Shown here one piece after another: positions 1 through 7,885 of a stretch of 35,182 bases of DNA (position 1 is its first letter; each line of letters opens with the position of its first letter). The stretch is from Clostridium chromiireducens (GTDB lineage Bacteria; Bacillota; Clostridia; Clostridiales; Clostridiaceae). The notes beneath the pieces are model-generated. The model did no database searches, was not told the origin of the DNA, and saw only the letters and a list, made by a program, of their open reading frames with translations. A program made the translations under genes and the position numbers. The stretch spans positions 1 to 35,182 of the forward strand of contig NZ_MZGT01000053.1 of NCBI RefSeq assembly GCF_002029255.1, given 5' to 3'.

Positions 1-53
1 GTGTATTAACACCGATGGAAAAGCATGAAATATATTTACATGCAGCATAAAAA

Positions 54-99
54 CTGCCAGCAGGTTAGCCCCACTGGCAGAAAATTTTTTTATTTTTTT
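54..99 (+). terminator. Rho-independent terminator of an upstream gene outside the window
   Basis: A perfect 7-bp stem (CTGCCAG at 54-60 with CTGGCAG at 74-80) is followed by a T-rich run at 85-99. It lies at the left edge, so it probably ends a plus-strand transcript that starts before the window. Confidence 0.75.
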
Positions 100-267
100 A
101 ATTGTCTACTTGACGGGAAGCAGTTCAGTTAGCAGTTCTTTTTAATTAATTAGATCTATATAATAGCTAGGTAGAATCATACTGGAGAATAAAAATAATT
201 ATCTTTGTTTATTTTTGTAACTCTAAAAAGGCGTGAGATTATAGTATTCAAGCAAGTGCTTAAAATT

Positions 268-298
268 TTGTTATAAGTTTATTTTCGTATGTTATAAT
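268..298 (+). promoter_or_regulatory. Candidate promoter for the response regulator / kinase operon
   Basis: TATAAT at 293-298 is a consensus -10. The best -35 is TTGTTA at 268-273, but the 19-bp spacer is long. It would give a leader of about 190 nt. The rest of the gap 100-440 is AT-rich and I see no gene in it. Confidence 0.3.
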
Positions 299-440
299 AA
301 AAAATAATTAATAAATAATAGTCTAAATATATAGCTTTGGGGGATTAGTTTATATAAAAATGATAAATGCGAAAACTAAATAATGAAGGATGAAACAACG
401 ATTTGGGAGTTTTGAAATTCATGTACTTCCTCTGTTTCAA

Positions 441-459
441 TTTATATTGTGTTTACATT
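441..459 (+). promoter_or_regulatory. Putative two-box response-regulator site (autoregulation)
   Basis: TTTATATT (441-448) and TTTACATT (452-459) are octamers 11 bp apart, with the same spacing and near-identical sequence to the four-box array in front of the MATE gene at 2280-2320. The second box is identical to the first box of that array. It lies 35 bp before the chosen start of the response regulator, so it could mediate self-control. That role is inferred. Confidence 0.35.
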
Positions 460-493
460 GATAATGTATGCTCAAAGAAGGAGGGTGATAGAT

Positions 494-1171
494 TTGAATA
501 AAGTTTTAGTTATAGATGATGACAGTTATATTAGAGAGCTTATTTGCACAGTACTGAAAAACGAAGGATTTTCTGTATCTGAAGCTGTAAATGGAAGGGA
601 TGCCTTAAAAAAGCTTGGAGAGGAAAAAATAGATCTTTGTGTTCTTGATCTTATGATGCCGCAAATGGACGGTTACGAATTTTGTAAGCAAGTACGCAGA
701 TATTATGAAGATATGCCAATTTTGATGCTGACTGCCAAAAGCGAACTTTCCCAAAAAGTAAAGGGGTTTGAACTTGGAGCGGACGATTATTTAACAAAAC
801 CATTCGAGATTGATGAGCTGCTTGTTCGAATAAAAGCACTTCTGAGACGCTATAAAGTAGCTACGTCACAGGTCATTAATATTGGTAATTTAGCTATAGA
901 TAAAAGTAGTTATTCTGTCATTAACAACAATGAACAATGCGATATACCCATGAAGGAGTTTGAACTTTTATTCATGCTTGGAAGTTATTCTGGTAAAACC
1001 CTTTCTCGTGATAGGTTAATTGAAGAGGTTTGGGGGCTTGATTTTGAAGGAAATGAGCGAACTCTTGACGTTCATATAAATCGTCTTAGGGAAAGATTTC
1101 CATTTGAGGTTTACAAATTTAAAATTACTACAATTCGTGGACTTGGTTACAGATTGGAGGAAGTGAAGTGA
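494..1171 (+). CDS. OmpR/PhoB-family response regulator
   Basis: Cytoplasmic DNA-binding response regulator of about 225 aa, the normal length of the family. The N-terminal receiver domain has the acidic cluster IDDD (residues 7-10), the phospho-acceptor Asp52 in VLDLMMPQMDG and the Lys in LTKPFE. The C-terminal winged-helix Trans_reg_C domain has a VWGLDF motif and the LDVHINRLR recognition helix. The start is TTG at 494, because AAGGAGGG at about 478-485 sits at correct spacing before it; an upstream in-frame GTG at 449 has no ribosome site. Its stop overlaps the GTG start of the kinase by 4 bp (translational coupling). Context suggests it controls the MATE efflux gene behind it and possibly itself, through TTTAAATT-type boxes. 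The inducing signal is unknown; it could be a cationic peptide or drug, but nothing in the sequence decides this. Confidence 0.93.
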   Translation: MNKVLVIDDDSYIRELICTVLKNEGFSVSEAVNGRDALKKLGEEKIDLCVLDLMMPQMDGYEFCKQVRRYYEDMPILMLTAKSELSQKVKGFELGADDYLTKPFEIDELLVRIKALLRRYKVATSQVINIGNLAIDKSSYSVINNNEQCDIPMKEFELLFMLGSYSGKTLSRDRLIEEVWGLDFEGNERTLDVHINRLRERFPFEVYKFKITTIRGLGYRLEEVK

Positions 1172-2223
1172 GAGGAAACGAACCTTTGATTTCAATGATA
1201 CTAATTTTTTTTACAACATTACTTGGTCTTACTAGCGGATATTATATTTTCATATTTATTTTAGGGCAATTAGAAAGCATTCCTTTATATCTAATCTTTA
1301 TTGTCCAAAGTTTACTTTCAGTTGTGATATATTTTGTAAGCGTGAAAATATATTTCTATTTGCACTGGCGATTTACTAATAAGAATAGGAAATTTGATCT
1401 CTCACGTTTTCAAATATTAAGTGGAGCTATTGAAGCTATGAACAAGATAGCTTCTGGTGACTTTAATGTCCTTGTTAAAACAAACGAGCTTGACCCTTTT
1501 AATGAAGTAGCAGATAATTTCAATAAGATGGCTAAAGAGCTGGGTTCATTGGAAAAACTGCGTCAAGATTTTATATCAGATGTATCACATGAAATACAGT
1601 CACCATTAACTTCTATTTCAGGTTTTGCTGCGCTTTTAAAAAAAGGAAATTTAAGTGAGAGCCAAATATCACATTACGCCAATATAATAGAAGTTGAAAG
1701 CAAACGATTATCTAAATTAAGCGAAAATTTATTAAGATTATCTAATTTGGAAGCAGAAGATAATAATTTAAACTTAAAGAAATATCAAATAAATAAGCAA
1801 ATTGAAAGTATTTTACTAATGCTAGAACCACAGTGGTCTGCAAAAAATATAACCCTTGATGTTTCTCTTGATGAAACTATAATATCTGGAGATGAGGCCT
1901 TATTAAGTCAGGTATTTATAAATTTGATTAATAACGCTATTAAGTTTACACCAGAAAACGGAAATATAGGCGTTAAATTATCTAGTAATGAAGATGGAAT
2001 TCAATGTGAAATTTCCGATACGGGTATAGGTATTTCACCAGAAGATCAACCGCGAATTTTCGAGAGGTTTTATAAAGCAGATAAAGCTCGTGATCGTTCT
2101 TTGGGTGGAAACGGACTTGGACTTTCAATAGTAAAAAAGATTGTTGACTTACATGGAGGAAAAATATCTCTTACAAGTGAAATTGGAAAAGGTACAAAAT
2201 TTACTGTTTTTCTGCCAAAATAG
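1168..2223 (+). CDS. Membrane sensor histidine kinase (HAMP, HisKA, HATPase)
   Basis: 351-aa kinase partnering the overlapping response regulator. There are two membrane segments at about residues 7-31 and 38-65, with only a very short extracytoplasmic loop between them, so it may sense within the membrane or through another protein rather than bind a soluble ligand. A HAMP region follows at about 75-128. The HisKA motif DVSHEIQSPLTS has phospho-acceptor His141, the N-box is INLINNAIKFTP, the G1 box DTGIGIS, the F-box RIFERFYKAD and the G2 box GNGLGLSIV. The start is GTG in the GTGA overlap with the regulator stop. The short-loop architecture resembles the intramembrane-sensing kinases of Firmicutes that guard against cell-envelope stress, which would suit control of an efflux pump; that link is an inference. 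Confidence 0.92.
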   Translation: MRGNEPLISMILIFFTTLLGLTSGYYIFIFILGQLESIPLYLIFIVQSLLSVVIYFVSVKIYFYLHWRFTNKNRKFDLSRFQILSGAIEAMNKIASGDFNVLVKTNELDPFNEVADNFNKMAKELGSLEKLRQDFISDVSHEIQSPLTSISGFAALLKKGNLSESQISHYANIIEVESKRLSKLSENLLRLSNLEAEDNNLNLKKYQINKQIESILLMLEPQWSAKNITLDVSLDETIISGDEALLSQVFINLINNAIKFTPENGNIGVKLSSNEDGIQCEISDTGIGISPEDQPRIFERFYKADKARDRSLGGNGLGLSIVKKIVDLHGGKISLTSEIGKGTKFTVFLPK

Positions 2224-2239
2224 AAGCTAATATGTTTAT

Positions 2240-2278
2240 AACCACAGTCTGAATTTAACAGATTGTGGTTTTTCTTTT
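2240..2278 (+). terminator. Terminator of the two-component operon
   Basis: A 12-bp stem (2240-2251 with 2259-2270, one G-U pair), a 7-nt loop and a T-rich tail TTTTTCTTTT follow the kinase stop by 16 bp. Confidence 0.85.
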
Positions 2279-2279
2279 G

Positions 2280-2333
2280 TTTACATTGCGTTTAAATTCC
2301 ATTTAAATTCAGTTTAAATAGCAGCTATATACT
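2280..2333 (+). promoter_or_regulatory. Four 11-bp-phased boxes plus -10: activator-dependent promoter of the MATE gene
   Basis: TTTACATT (2280), TTTAAATT (2291), TTTAAATT (2302) and TTTAAATA (2313) repeat at exactly 11-bp steps on one face of the helix. This is the classical arrangement for tandem OmpR/PhoB-family dimers. A good -10, TATACT, lies at 2328-2333. The -35 position (about 2305-2310) falls inside the boxes and has no TTGACA-like sequence, which fits an activator that overlaps or replaces the -35 element. The neighbouring regulator (494-1171) is the obvious candidate binder. Confidence 0.65.
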
Positions 2334-2443
2334 ATGTTTGTAGAAAGGAAAAAGAAATTAGAATTAATAATATTGAAAGAAGATTAAGCCTTATTGTTAA
2401 GTGCTAATTTTATTACTTATAAAACATGGAAGGGGTTTTTTAT

Positions 2444-3814
2444 ATGGAAAACATGGAAAATATGGATCAAAAATCGCTCTACTATCTTGAAAAGGCACCT
2501 GTTACAAAAGCAATAATACACATGGCTATTCCTATGATATTAAGTAGTATAACTTCAGTTGTCTATAATATCATCGATGCTTTTTTTATAGGTAAGCTTA
2601 ATAATACTGCAATGATGGCGGCAGTGATACTGGCATTACCATTTTCATCAGTATTAATGGCACTTGGGCAAATGTTTGGAGTAGGCTCAGGAACATATAT
2701 ATCGAGACTTTTAGGTGAGGGAAATACAGATAATACCAAAAAAGTTAGTTCAATTAACTTTTGGTCATCAATGATTATGGGTATTATTTTTATGATGATA
2801 TGTCTGCCTTTTTTATCTTCTATTTTGCCGCTTTTAGGAGCAAGTGGTGAAACTCTGCAATATACAAGAAATTTTGTTATGATACTTGTTATTGGGGCTC
2901 CAATTATTATTGTTAATATGGCGCTTGAATCAGCTGTACGTGCGGAGGGCGCATCAACTGTTTCTATGACTGGTACTATAGGTGGTATTATAATTAATAT
3001 AATACTTAATCCTCTATTCATTTTCGTGCTTAATATGAATGTTGTGGGATCAGCACTAGCCTCTGTTTGTGGTAATATATTTTCCGTTCTATATTTTATA
3101 TATTATTTGCAAAAGAAGAGTAGTGCTCAGAGTTTATCAATCAAGTACTTTAAACCAAGTAAAGAAATTTATGGTGAAATTTTTAAGGTCGGAGTTTCAG
3201 CTTTATTAATGAGTGGATTTATGGTCATTATAGGTCTACTTTTCAATAATTATTCCATGATTTATGGAGATAATGTTGTAGCGGGATTTGGAGTTGCACA
3301 AAGAGTTGTTCAAATTGTAGATTGCATTGGTATGGGCTTTGCAATGGGAGTTGTACCACTAATTGCATTTGCATACTCTGCAAATAATCAAAAGCGTCTC
3401 ATGGAAATTGTTAAAAAAACCATATTGTATATTCTAGGTTTAACATTGGCTATAGGAGCAGTTATATGTGCATTCAGGTTACAAATTATTGGCCTCTTCA
3501 GTATAGATCCTAAGGTTATTGCCATTGGTGAAATAACTCTCTTAGCTCAACTTTCCTCAACTGTTTTTGCTGCCTTATGCGAATTTTTTACTGGAATCTT
3601 CCAAGCTGAAGGTGATGGTGTGAAATCAAATGTTATGGCTGCTGTGAGAGGTGTTTTATTTATCCCTATTTTGATTGTAGGAAACTTACTATTTGCTGTT
3701 AATGGTGTTATTTGGGCTATGACAGCTACAGAGGGATTATCATGTCTGATAGGAATTGCCCTATGGCTTATGATTAGACAGAAAAGTTCACAAGAAGTAT
3801 CTATTAATGAATAA
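2444..3814 (+). CDS. MATE-family multidrug / cation efflux protein
   Basis: 456-aa polytopic membrane protein with about 12 hydrophobic segments in two homologous halves, the usual size and topology of Na+- or H+-coupled MATE exporters (MepA/DinF-like branch). The first half begins with the family pattern IPMILSSITSVVYNIIDAFF and continues with the GVGSGTYISRLLGEG loop. The second half has VGVSALLMSG and FGVAQRVVQI. The ATG at 2444 is chosen because GGAAGGGG at 2428-2435 is well spaced before it; an in-frame ATG at 2426 would lie inside that ribosome site. It stands alone between terminators behind the phased boxes at 2280-2320, so it is probably the effector of the upstream two-component system. 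The substrate cannot be read from sequence. Confidence 0.9.
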   Translation: MENMENMDQKSLYYLEKAPVTKAIIHMAIPMILSSITSVVYNIIDAFFIGKLNNTAMMAAVILALPFSSVLMALGQMFGVGSGTYISRLLGEGNTDNTKKVSSINFWSSMIMGIIFMMICLPFLSSILPLLGASGETLQYTRNFVMILVIGAPIIIVNMALESAVRAEGASTVSMTGTIGGIIINIILNPLFIFVLNMNVVGSALASVCGNIFSVLYFIYYLQKKSSAQSLSIKYFKPSKEIYGEIFKVGVSALLMSGFMVIIGLLFNNYSMIYGDNVVAGFGVAQRVVQIVDCIGMGFAMGVVPLIAFAYSANNQKRLMEIVKKTILYILGLTLAIGAVICAFRLQIIGLFSIDPKVIAIGEITLLAQLSSTVFAALCEFFTGIFQAEGDGVKSNVMAAVRGVLFIPILIVGNLLFAVNGVIWAMTATEGLSCLIGIALWLMIRQKSSQEVSINE

Positions 3815-3855
3815 ACAAGTTAAATGAGTAACTTAGTAACAGAAATTGTAGAGTA

Positions 3856-3906
3856 AAGGACTGTATCAGGGAGTTTTTAAACTTAATCTCTGATATAGTC
3901 CTTTTT
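3856..3906 (+). terminator. Terminator after the MATE gene
   Basis: A long stem formed by AAGGACTGTATCAG and CTGATATAGTCCTT (one G-U pair) is followed by CTTTTTA, about 40 bp past the stop. Confidence 0.85.
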
Positions 3907-4246
3907 ATGATTTTAGAGAGTATTTAGTTATCTATACATAATGTAATTCATGTAAACACTTATATAATATTTGGTAAAATAATACAATAAGAAGTGTGAA
4001 TCTTATTATCTTCAATTATGGATTTATATGGAAGAATATAAAGCTACATCGCTCTATATGAAATTTTAATTAAAATATCCAATGTGCTATATTAAGTTTG
4101 AAAGTGTAAATATGAAAACGTAAAACATTTAACATTTAGGAACTTATTTAATTATATTACTAGACCAAGAATTATGATAAACAGGAGGAGTAGGTGAAGT
4201 AACGGAGTTAATTTGAAATAAGAATTTAAAGGAAGTGGTTTATTAA
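3907..4246. other. 340-bp AT-rich gap with an orphan Shine-Dalgarno
   Basis: I see no gene or clear promoter here. A perfect AGGAGG at 4183-4188 is followed 5 bp later by GTG AAG TAA, a two-codon frame, so it serves no evident gene; the real ribosome site of the next gene is AAAGGAAG at about 4228-4235. No sigma-54 element (GG-N10-GC) was found although related ato operons elsewhere use one. Confidence 0.4.
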
Positions 4247-6208
4247 ATGAAAAAGTTATTATGGAAACCATCTGAAGAATACATTAAAACAACCAATATT
4301 TATTCTTTTATGAATTATATAAATGAGAAATTTAACCTAAAACTTAGTGATTATTCATCTATTTATAAGTGGTCTATTGATTATCCAGATAGTTTTTGGG
4401 GTGAATTGTGGAATTATCTTGATATAAAGTGTTCCCAGCCATATGACGTGCCAGTAGACGATATAGCAAAGTTTCCAGGGGCTCAATGGTTTGTGGGTGC
4501 AAAATTGAATTATGCAGAAAATATGCTTAAATTTTCCTCAAGTTCTTCTCCTGCAATTATATTCAGGGGCGAGAACCAAATCAGGGAAGAAATCAGCCAT
4601 AGGATGTTATATGAACAGGTTGTGAGGCTTGCTAAGGCATTGAGAGATGATGGGATAAAAGCAGGGGATACCATTGCTGCATATATGCCTAATATGCCAA
4701 ACACTGTAATAGCTATGCTTGCTTCTGCAGCAATAGGTGCCATTTGGTGCTCATGTGCTACAGACATTGGACCAAATGCAGCATTAGATAGGCTTAGTCA
4801 AGTTAAGCCGACTGTATTATTTACAGCAGATGGATATTTCTATAAAGGAAAACGTTTTAATGTTCTTGATAATGCAAGTCAAATCGTAAAAGGAATTAAC
4901 TCTATTAAAAAAGTAATCATTTCCCATTATGCAGGTGAAAGTTTAAATACAGCCGAAATTCCCAACAGTGTCAGTTGGATAAACTATCTTTCAAATGAGA
5001 TACCAAAGAATTTTGAGTTTGAACAGCTTCCTTCAGAGCATCCTCTTGTTGTGATGTTTTCATCGGGAACAACAGGAAAACCTAAATGTATGGTACAGTC
5101 TGCGGCAGGACTGCTAATTAATCAATTAAAAGAATTAGTTTTGCAAAATGATGTTAAGCCGTCAGATAGAATGCTTTATATTACAACTTGCAGCTGGATG
5201 ATGTGGAATTGGCAGGCAGCAGCATTAGGAACAGGTTCTTGTATAGTACTTTATGATGGCAATCCATCATACCCAGATGTATCTTCTATATGGAGGATAC
5301 TAGAAGAGGAGAAGGTTACTATTTTTGGACTCAGTGCAAGTTACGTTCATTCTCTTATGAAAGAACAGTTTTATCCTAAAGATGTTGTATCCCTTTCAAA
5401 TCTTAGAGCAATTTCTCAGACAGGGTCAGCACTTTCAGAAGAAGGGTTTGAATATATCTATAGAGAGATAAAAGAGCAGCTGCATTTTAACTCAATTGCT
5501 GGAGGAACAGATATAAACGGCTGTTTTTCTACAGGTAATCCCATAAGTCCTGTCTATTTAGGTGAGCTTCAAGGGCCAGGGCTTGGTATGAAGATAAATT
5601 CTTTCAATGAAAAGGGAGAGCCGGTTAGAGACGAGCTAGGGGAACTCGTATGCGAAATGCCTGCTCCATCAATGCCAATAAGATTTTGGAATGATCCTGA
5701 TAATAACCGTTATATGGATGCGTATTTTAGAACTTATCCAGGTGTTTGGCACCATGGAGATTATGTTAAAATACATTCAGATACAGGAGGAATATCTTAT
5801 TATGGCAGATCAGATTCCACATTAAAGCCGTCAGGTGTAAGAATTGGAACAGCTGAAATTTATAATCAAGTAGAAAAATTACCACAGATTAAGGAAAGCT
5901 TGGCAATAGGTCAGAACTATAATGGGGATGAAAGAATTATTCTCTTTGTACAAACACAGGATGGAATTGAATTAGATGAAAATTTGAAAAAGGATATTAA
6001 GAAGATTTTAAAAGAGAACGCATCGCCACGGCATGTTCCATCTATAATAATGCAGGTTCAGGATATTCCTAGAACATTTAATGGAAAGAAAGTAGAAAGT
6101 GCTGTAACTAATATAATAAATGGGCGCAATGTTACAAATAGAGATGCTTTAGAAAACCCTGAATCACTTGATTATTTTGAACAAGTATTGCCGCTGTTAA
6201 GTGAATAG
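4247..6208 (+). CDS. Acetoacetyl-CoA synthetase (acetoacetate-CoA ligase)
   Basis: 653-aa cytoplasmic adenylate-forming enzyme that would activate acetoacetate with ATP and CoA to acetoacetyl-CoA (EC 6.2.1.16). It has the ACAS-type N-terminal region (about 35-95, including GAQWFVGAKLNYAENML, characteristic of the acetoacetyl-/acetyl-CoA ligase branch). The AMP-binding P-loop is SSGTTGKPK at 272-280, the core motif YGRSDSTLKPSGVRIGTAEI sits before the C-terminal lid, and the catalytic lysine lies in PRTFNGKK (about Lys614). The length matches the acetoacetyl-CoA synthetase family (about 650). It is followed 238 bp later by an AtoE-type transporter, which supports a short-chain keto-acid substrate. 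In a solvent- or butyrate-producing Clostridium this would recycle acetoacetate at ATP cost instead of through CoA transferase; that role is inferred. Confidence 0.88.
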   Translation: MKKLLWKPSEEYIKTTNIYSFMNYINEKFNLKLSDYSSIYKWSIDYPDSFWGELWNYLDIKCSQPYDVPVDDIAKFPGAQWFVGAKLNYAENMLKFSSSSSPAIIFRGENQIREEISHRMLYEQVVRLAKALRDDGIKAGDTIAAYMPNMPNTVIAMLASAAIGAIWCSCATDIGPNAALDRLSQVKPTVLFTADGYFYKGKRFNVLDNASQIVKGINSIKKVIISHYAGESLNTAEIPNSVSWINYLSNEIPKNFEFEQLPSEHPLVVMFSSGTTGKPKCMVQSAAGLLINQLKELVLQNDVKPSDRMLYITTCSWMMWNWQAAALGTGSCIVLYDGNPSYPDVSSIWRILEEEKVTIFGLSASYVHSLMKEQFYPKDVVSLSNLRAISQTGSALSEEGFEYIYREIKEQLHFNSIAGGTDINGCFSTGNPISPVYLGELQGPGLGMKINSFNEKGEPVRDELGELVCEMPAPSMPIRFWNDPDNNRYMDAYFRTYPGVWHHGDYVKIHSDTGGISYYGRSDSTLKPSGVRIGTAEIYNQVEKLPQIKESLAIGQNYNGDERIILFVQTQDGIELDENLKKDIKKILKENASPRHVPSIIMQVQDIPRTFNGKKVESAVTNIINGRNVTNRDALENPESLDYFEQVLPLLSE

Positions 6209-6226
6209 ATGAAACAAACTGAGTAT

Positions 6227-6262
6227 AAAGATGACAGGAGGGTATATCTGTCATCTTTGTAT
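6227..6262 (+). terminator. Hairpin after acetoacetyl-CoA synthetase (weak terminator)
   Basis: A perfect 11-bp stem (AAAGATGACAG at 6227-6237 with CTGTCATCTTT at 6248-6258) has only a broken T tail (TTTGTATT). Some read-through into the transporter gene is likely. Confidence 0.55.
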
Positions 6263-6446
6263 TAAGGGATTAGAATTTAATAAACTTTAGAAGAGCATAT
6301 TATGAAACTATTAATTGAAATTTTGAAATTTTGAAATTAATTAAAGGAGGAAAAAGTAAACGTTTTATAAATATTAATCATTATAATATAGTTTACTAAT
6401 CATATAAGCTTCATGTTTATTACTAATCTTAAGGGAGGACCAGAAA

Positions 6447-7772
6447 ATGATAAAAAGTTTATCCAAGTTTTTTACAGCTATTGTGCAACGATTTCTTCCT
6501 GACCCACTTGTTTTCGCAATGATTTTGACACTAATTATGTTTGTTTCAGGTATTATATTTACGAATCATACACCAATTGAGATGATTGGATTCTGGGGGA
6601 AGAGTTTTTGGAATCTTCTAGCCTTTGCGATGCAGATGGCATTAATTTTAGTTACTGGCAGCGCTCTTGCTAGTTCGCCATATGTTAAACGCATTTTACA
6701 AAAAATTGCAAGCTTACCTAAAACACCAGCTCAAGCTATTATGCTTGTTACCTTTGCAGCAGCAGTTGCTAATATTATTAACTGGGGATTTGGTTTAATT
6801 GTTGGTGCCTTACTTGCGAAGGAAGTAGCTAAAAAAGTGCCACGTACAGATTACCGGTTATTGATTGCAAGTTCTTATATTGGTTTTATGACTTGGCACG
6901 GAGGTATATCAGGTTCAGTTCCTCTTCTAGCAGCAACTAAGGGGAATCCTATGGAAAAAGCTATAGGATTAATTCCAATAAATGAAACTATTTTTGCTCC
7001 GTTTAATATATTTGTAACTATTGCTTTGATAATTGTGTTACCATTAATGACCAGGATGATGATGCCAAAAGATGAGGACGTTATAGAAATTGATCCAGCG
7101 TTATTAGCTGCAGATGCAATTAATGAAACTAGTAATGATATTAATACTCAAAAGACATTTGCTGTACGTGTTGAAAACAGCAAAATTATTGCATGGATAA
7201 TTGGACTTCTAGGTATTGCTTATATTATTTATTACTTTATGAATGGTGGCACTATGGATGTTAATGCTGTAAATATGATTATGTTCTTTATTGGTATAAT
7301 TCTTCATGGCAGTCCTTTATCTTATATGCAGGCTGTAGTTAATGGAGCAAAAGGAACAGCAGGTATAATGGTACAATTCCCATTCTATGCTGGAATACAA
7401 GGAATGATGGATTTGTCAGGCTTAGGAGGCTTGATCACCGGAGGATTTGTTAGCATATCTAATGTTCATACCTTTCCAATCCTCGCATTTTTAAGCTCAG
7501 GACTAATTAACTTTTTTGTTCCATCTGGTGGAGGGCACTGGGTTGTTCAGGGTCCATTCATAATGCCAGCTGCACAAGCTCTTGGTGTAATGCCAGGGAA
7601 AGCAGCTATGGCAATCGCGTACGGTGAAGCTTGGATGAATATGGCACAACCATTTTGGGCACTACCGGCTTTAGCTATAGCCGGTCTTAAAGTTCGTGAT
7701 ATTATGGGATATTGTGTAACTACCTTAATAGTGGGAGCTTTAATATTTGGAGTAGGATTAGCTTTGTTTTAA
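6447..7772 (+). CDS. AtoE-family short-chain fatty acid transporter
   Basis: 441-aa integral membrane protein with about 11-12 hydrophobic segments, matching the length and pattern of the TIGR00366 / AtoE family, which moves acetoacetate, butyrate and similar acids across the cytoplasmic membrane. Conserved stretches include RFLPDPLVFAMILT near the N-terminus, NWGFGLIVGALLAKE, the glycine-rich FVPSGGGHWVVQGPF and GEAWMNMAQPFWALPALAIAG. A hydrophilic loop at about residues 200-245 (DEDVIEIDPALLAADAINE) divides the two halves. Ribosome site AAGGGAGGA ends about 8 bp before the ATG. A second, orphan site AAAGGAGG at 6343-6350 has no start codon behind it. Pairing with acetoacetyl-CoA synthetase makes acetoacetate the most likely cargo. 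Confidence 0.88.
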   Translation: MIKSLSKFFTAIVQRFLPDPLVFAMILTLIMFVSGIIFTNHTPIEMIGFWGKSFWNLLAFAMQMALILVTGSALASSPYVKRILQKIASLPKTPAQAIMLVTFAAAVANIINWGFGLIVGALLAKEVAKKVPRTDYRLLIASSYIGFMTWHGGISGSVPLLAATKGNPMEKAIGLIPINETIFAPFNIFVTIALIIVLPLMTRMMMPKDEDVIEIDPALLAADAINETSNDINTQKTFAVRVENSKIIAWIIGLLGIAYIIYYFMNGGTMDVNAVNMIMFFIGIILHGSPLSYMQAVVNGAKGTAGIMVQFPFYAGIQGMMDLSGLGGLITGGFVSISNVHTFPILAFLSSGLINFFVPSGGGHWVVQGPFIMPAAQALGVMPGKAAMAIAYGEAWMNMAQPFWALPALAIAGLKVRDIMGYCVTTLIVGALIFGVGLALF

Positions 7773-7777
7773 TAATT

Positions 7778-7817
7778 AAAAAGATATTACTCAATATGTG
7801 AAGTAATATCTTTTTTT
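7778..7817. terminator. Bidirectional terminator between convergent genes
   Basis: A 14-bp perfect stem (7778-7791 with 7802-7815) starts with an A run and ends with T7, so it can end both the plus-strand transporter transcript and the minus-strand kinase transcript that stops at 7886. Confidence 0.9.
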
Positions 7818-7885
7818 ATTTTCTCTGAAAATCCAATGAGAATGAAAATATTTAAATATTTTAAGAGAAAAAAATTAATTGATTT

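Noticed and set aside
2563..3021. 152-codon minus-strand open frame with an Ile-rich product
   Set aside because: Antisense to the MATE gene; hydrophobicity simply mirrors the membrane segments.
6355..6397. AGTAAAC...GTTTACT inverted repeat and a cre-like AGTAAACG before the AtoE gene
   Set aside because: Arms are 7 bp with a spacer of about 29 bp in AT-rich DNA and the cre match is poor on its second half.
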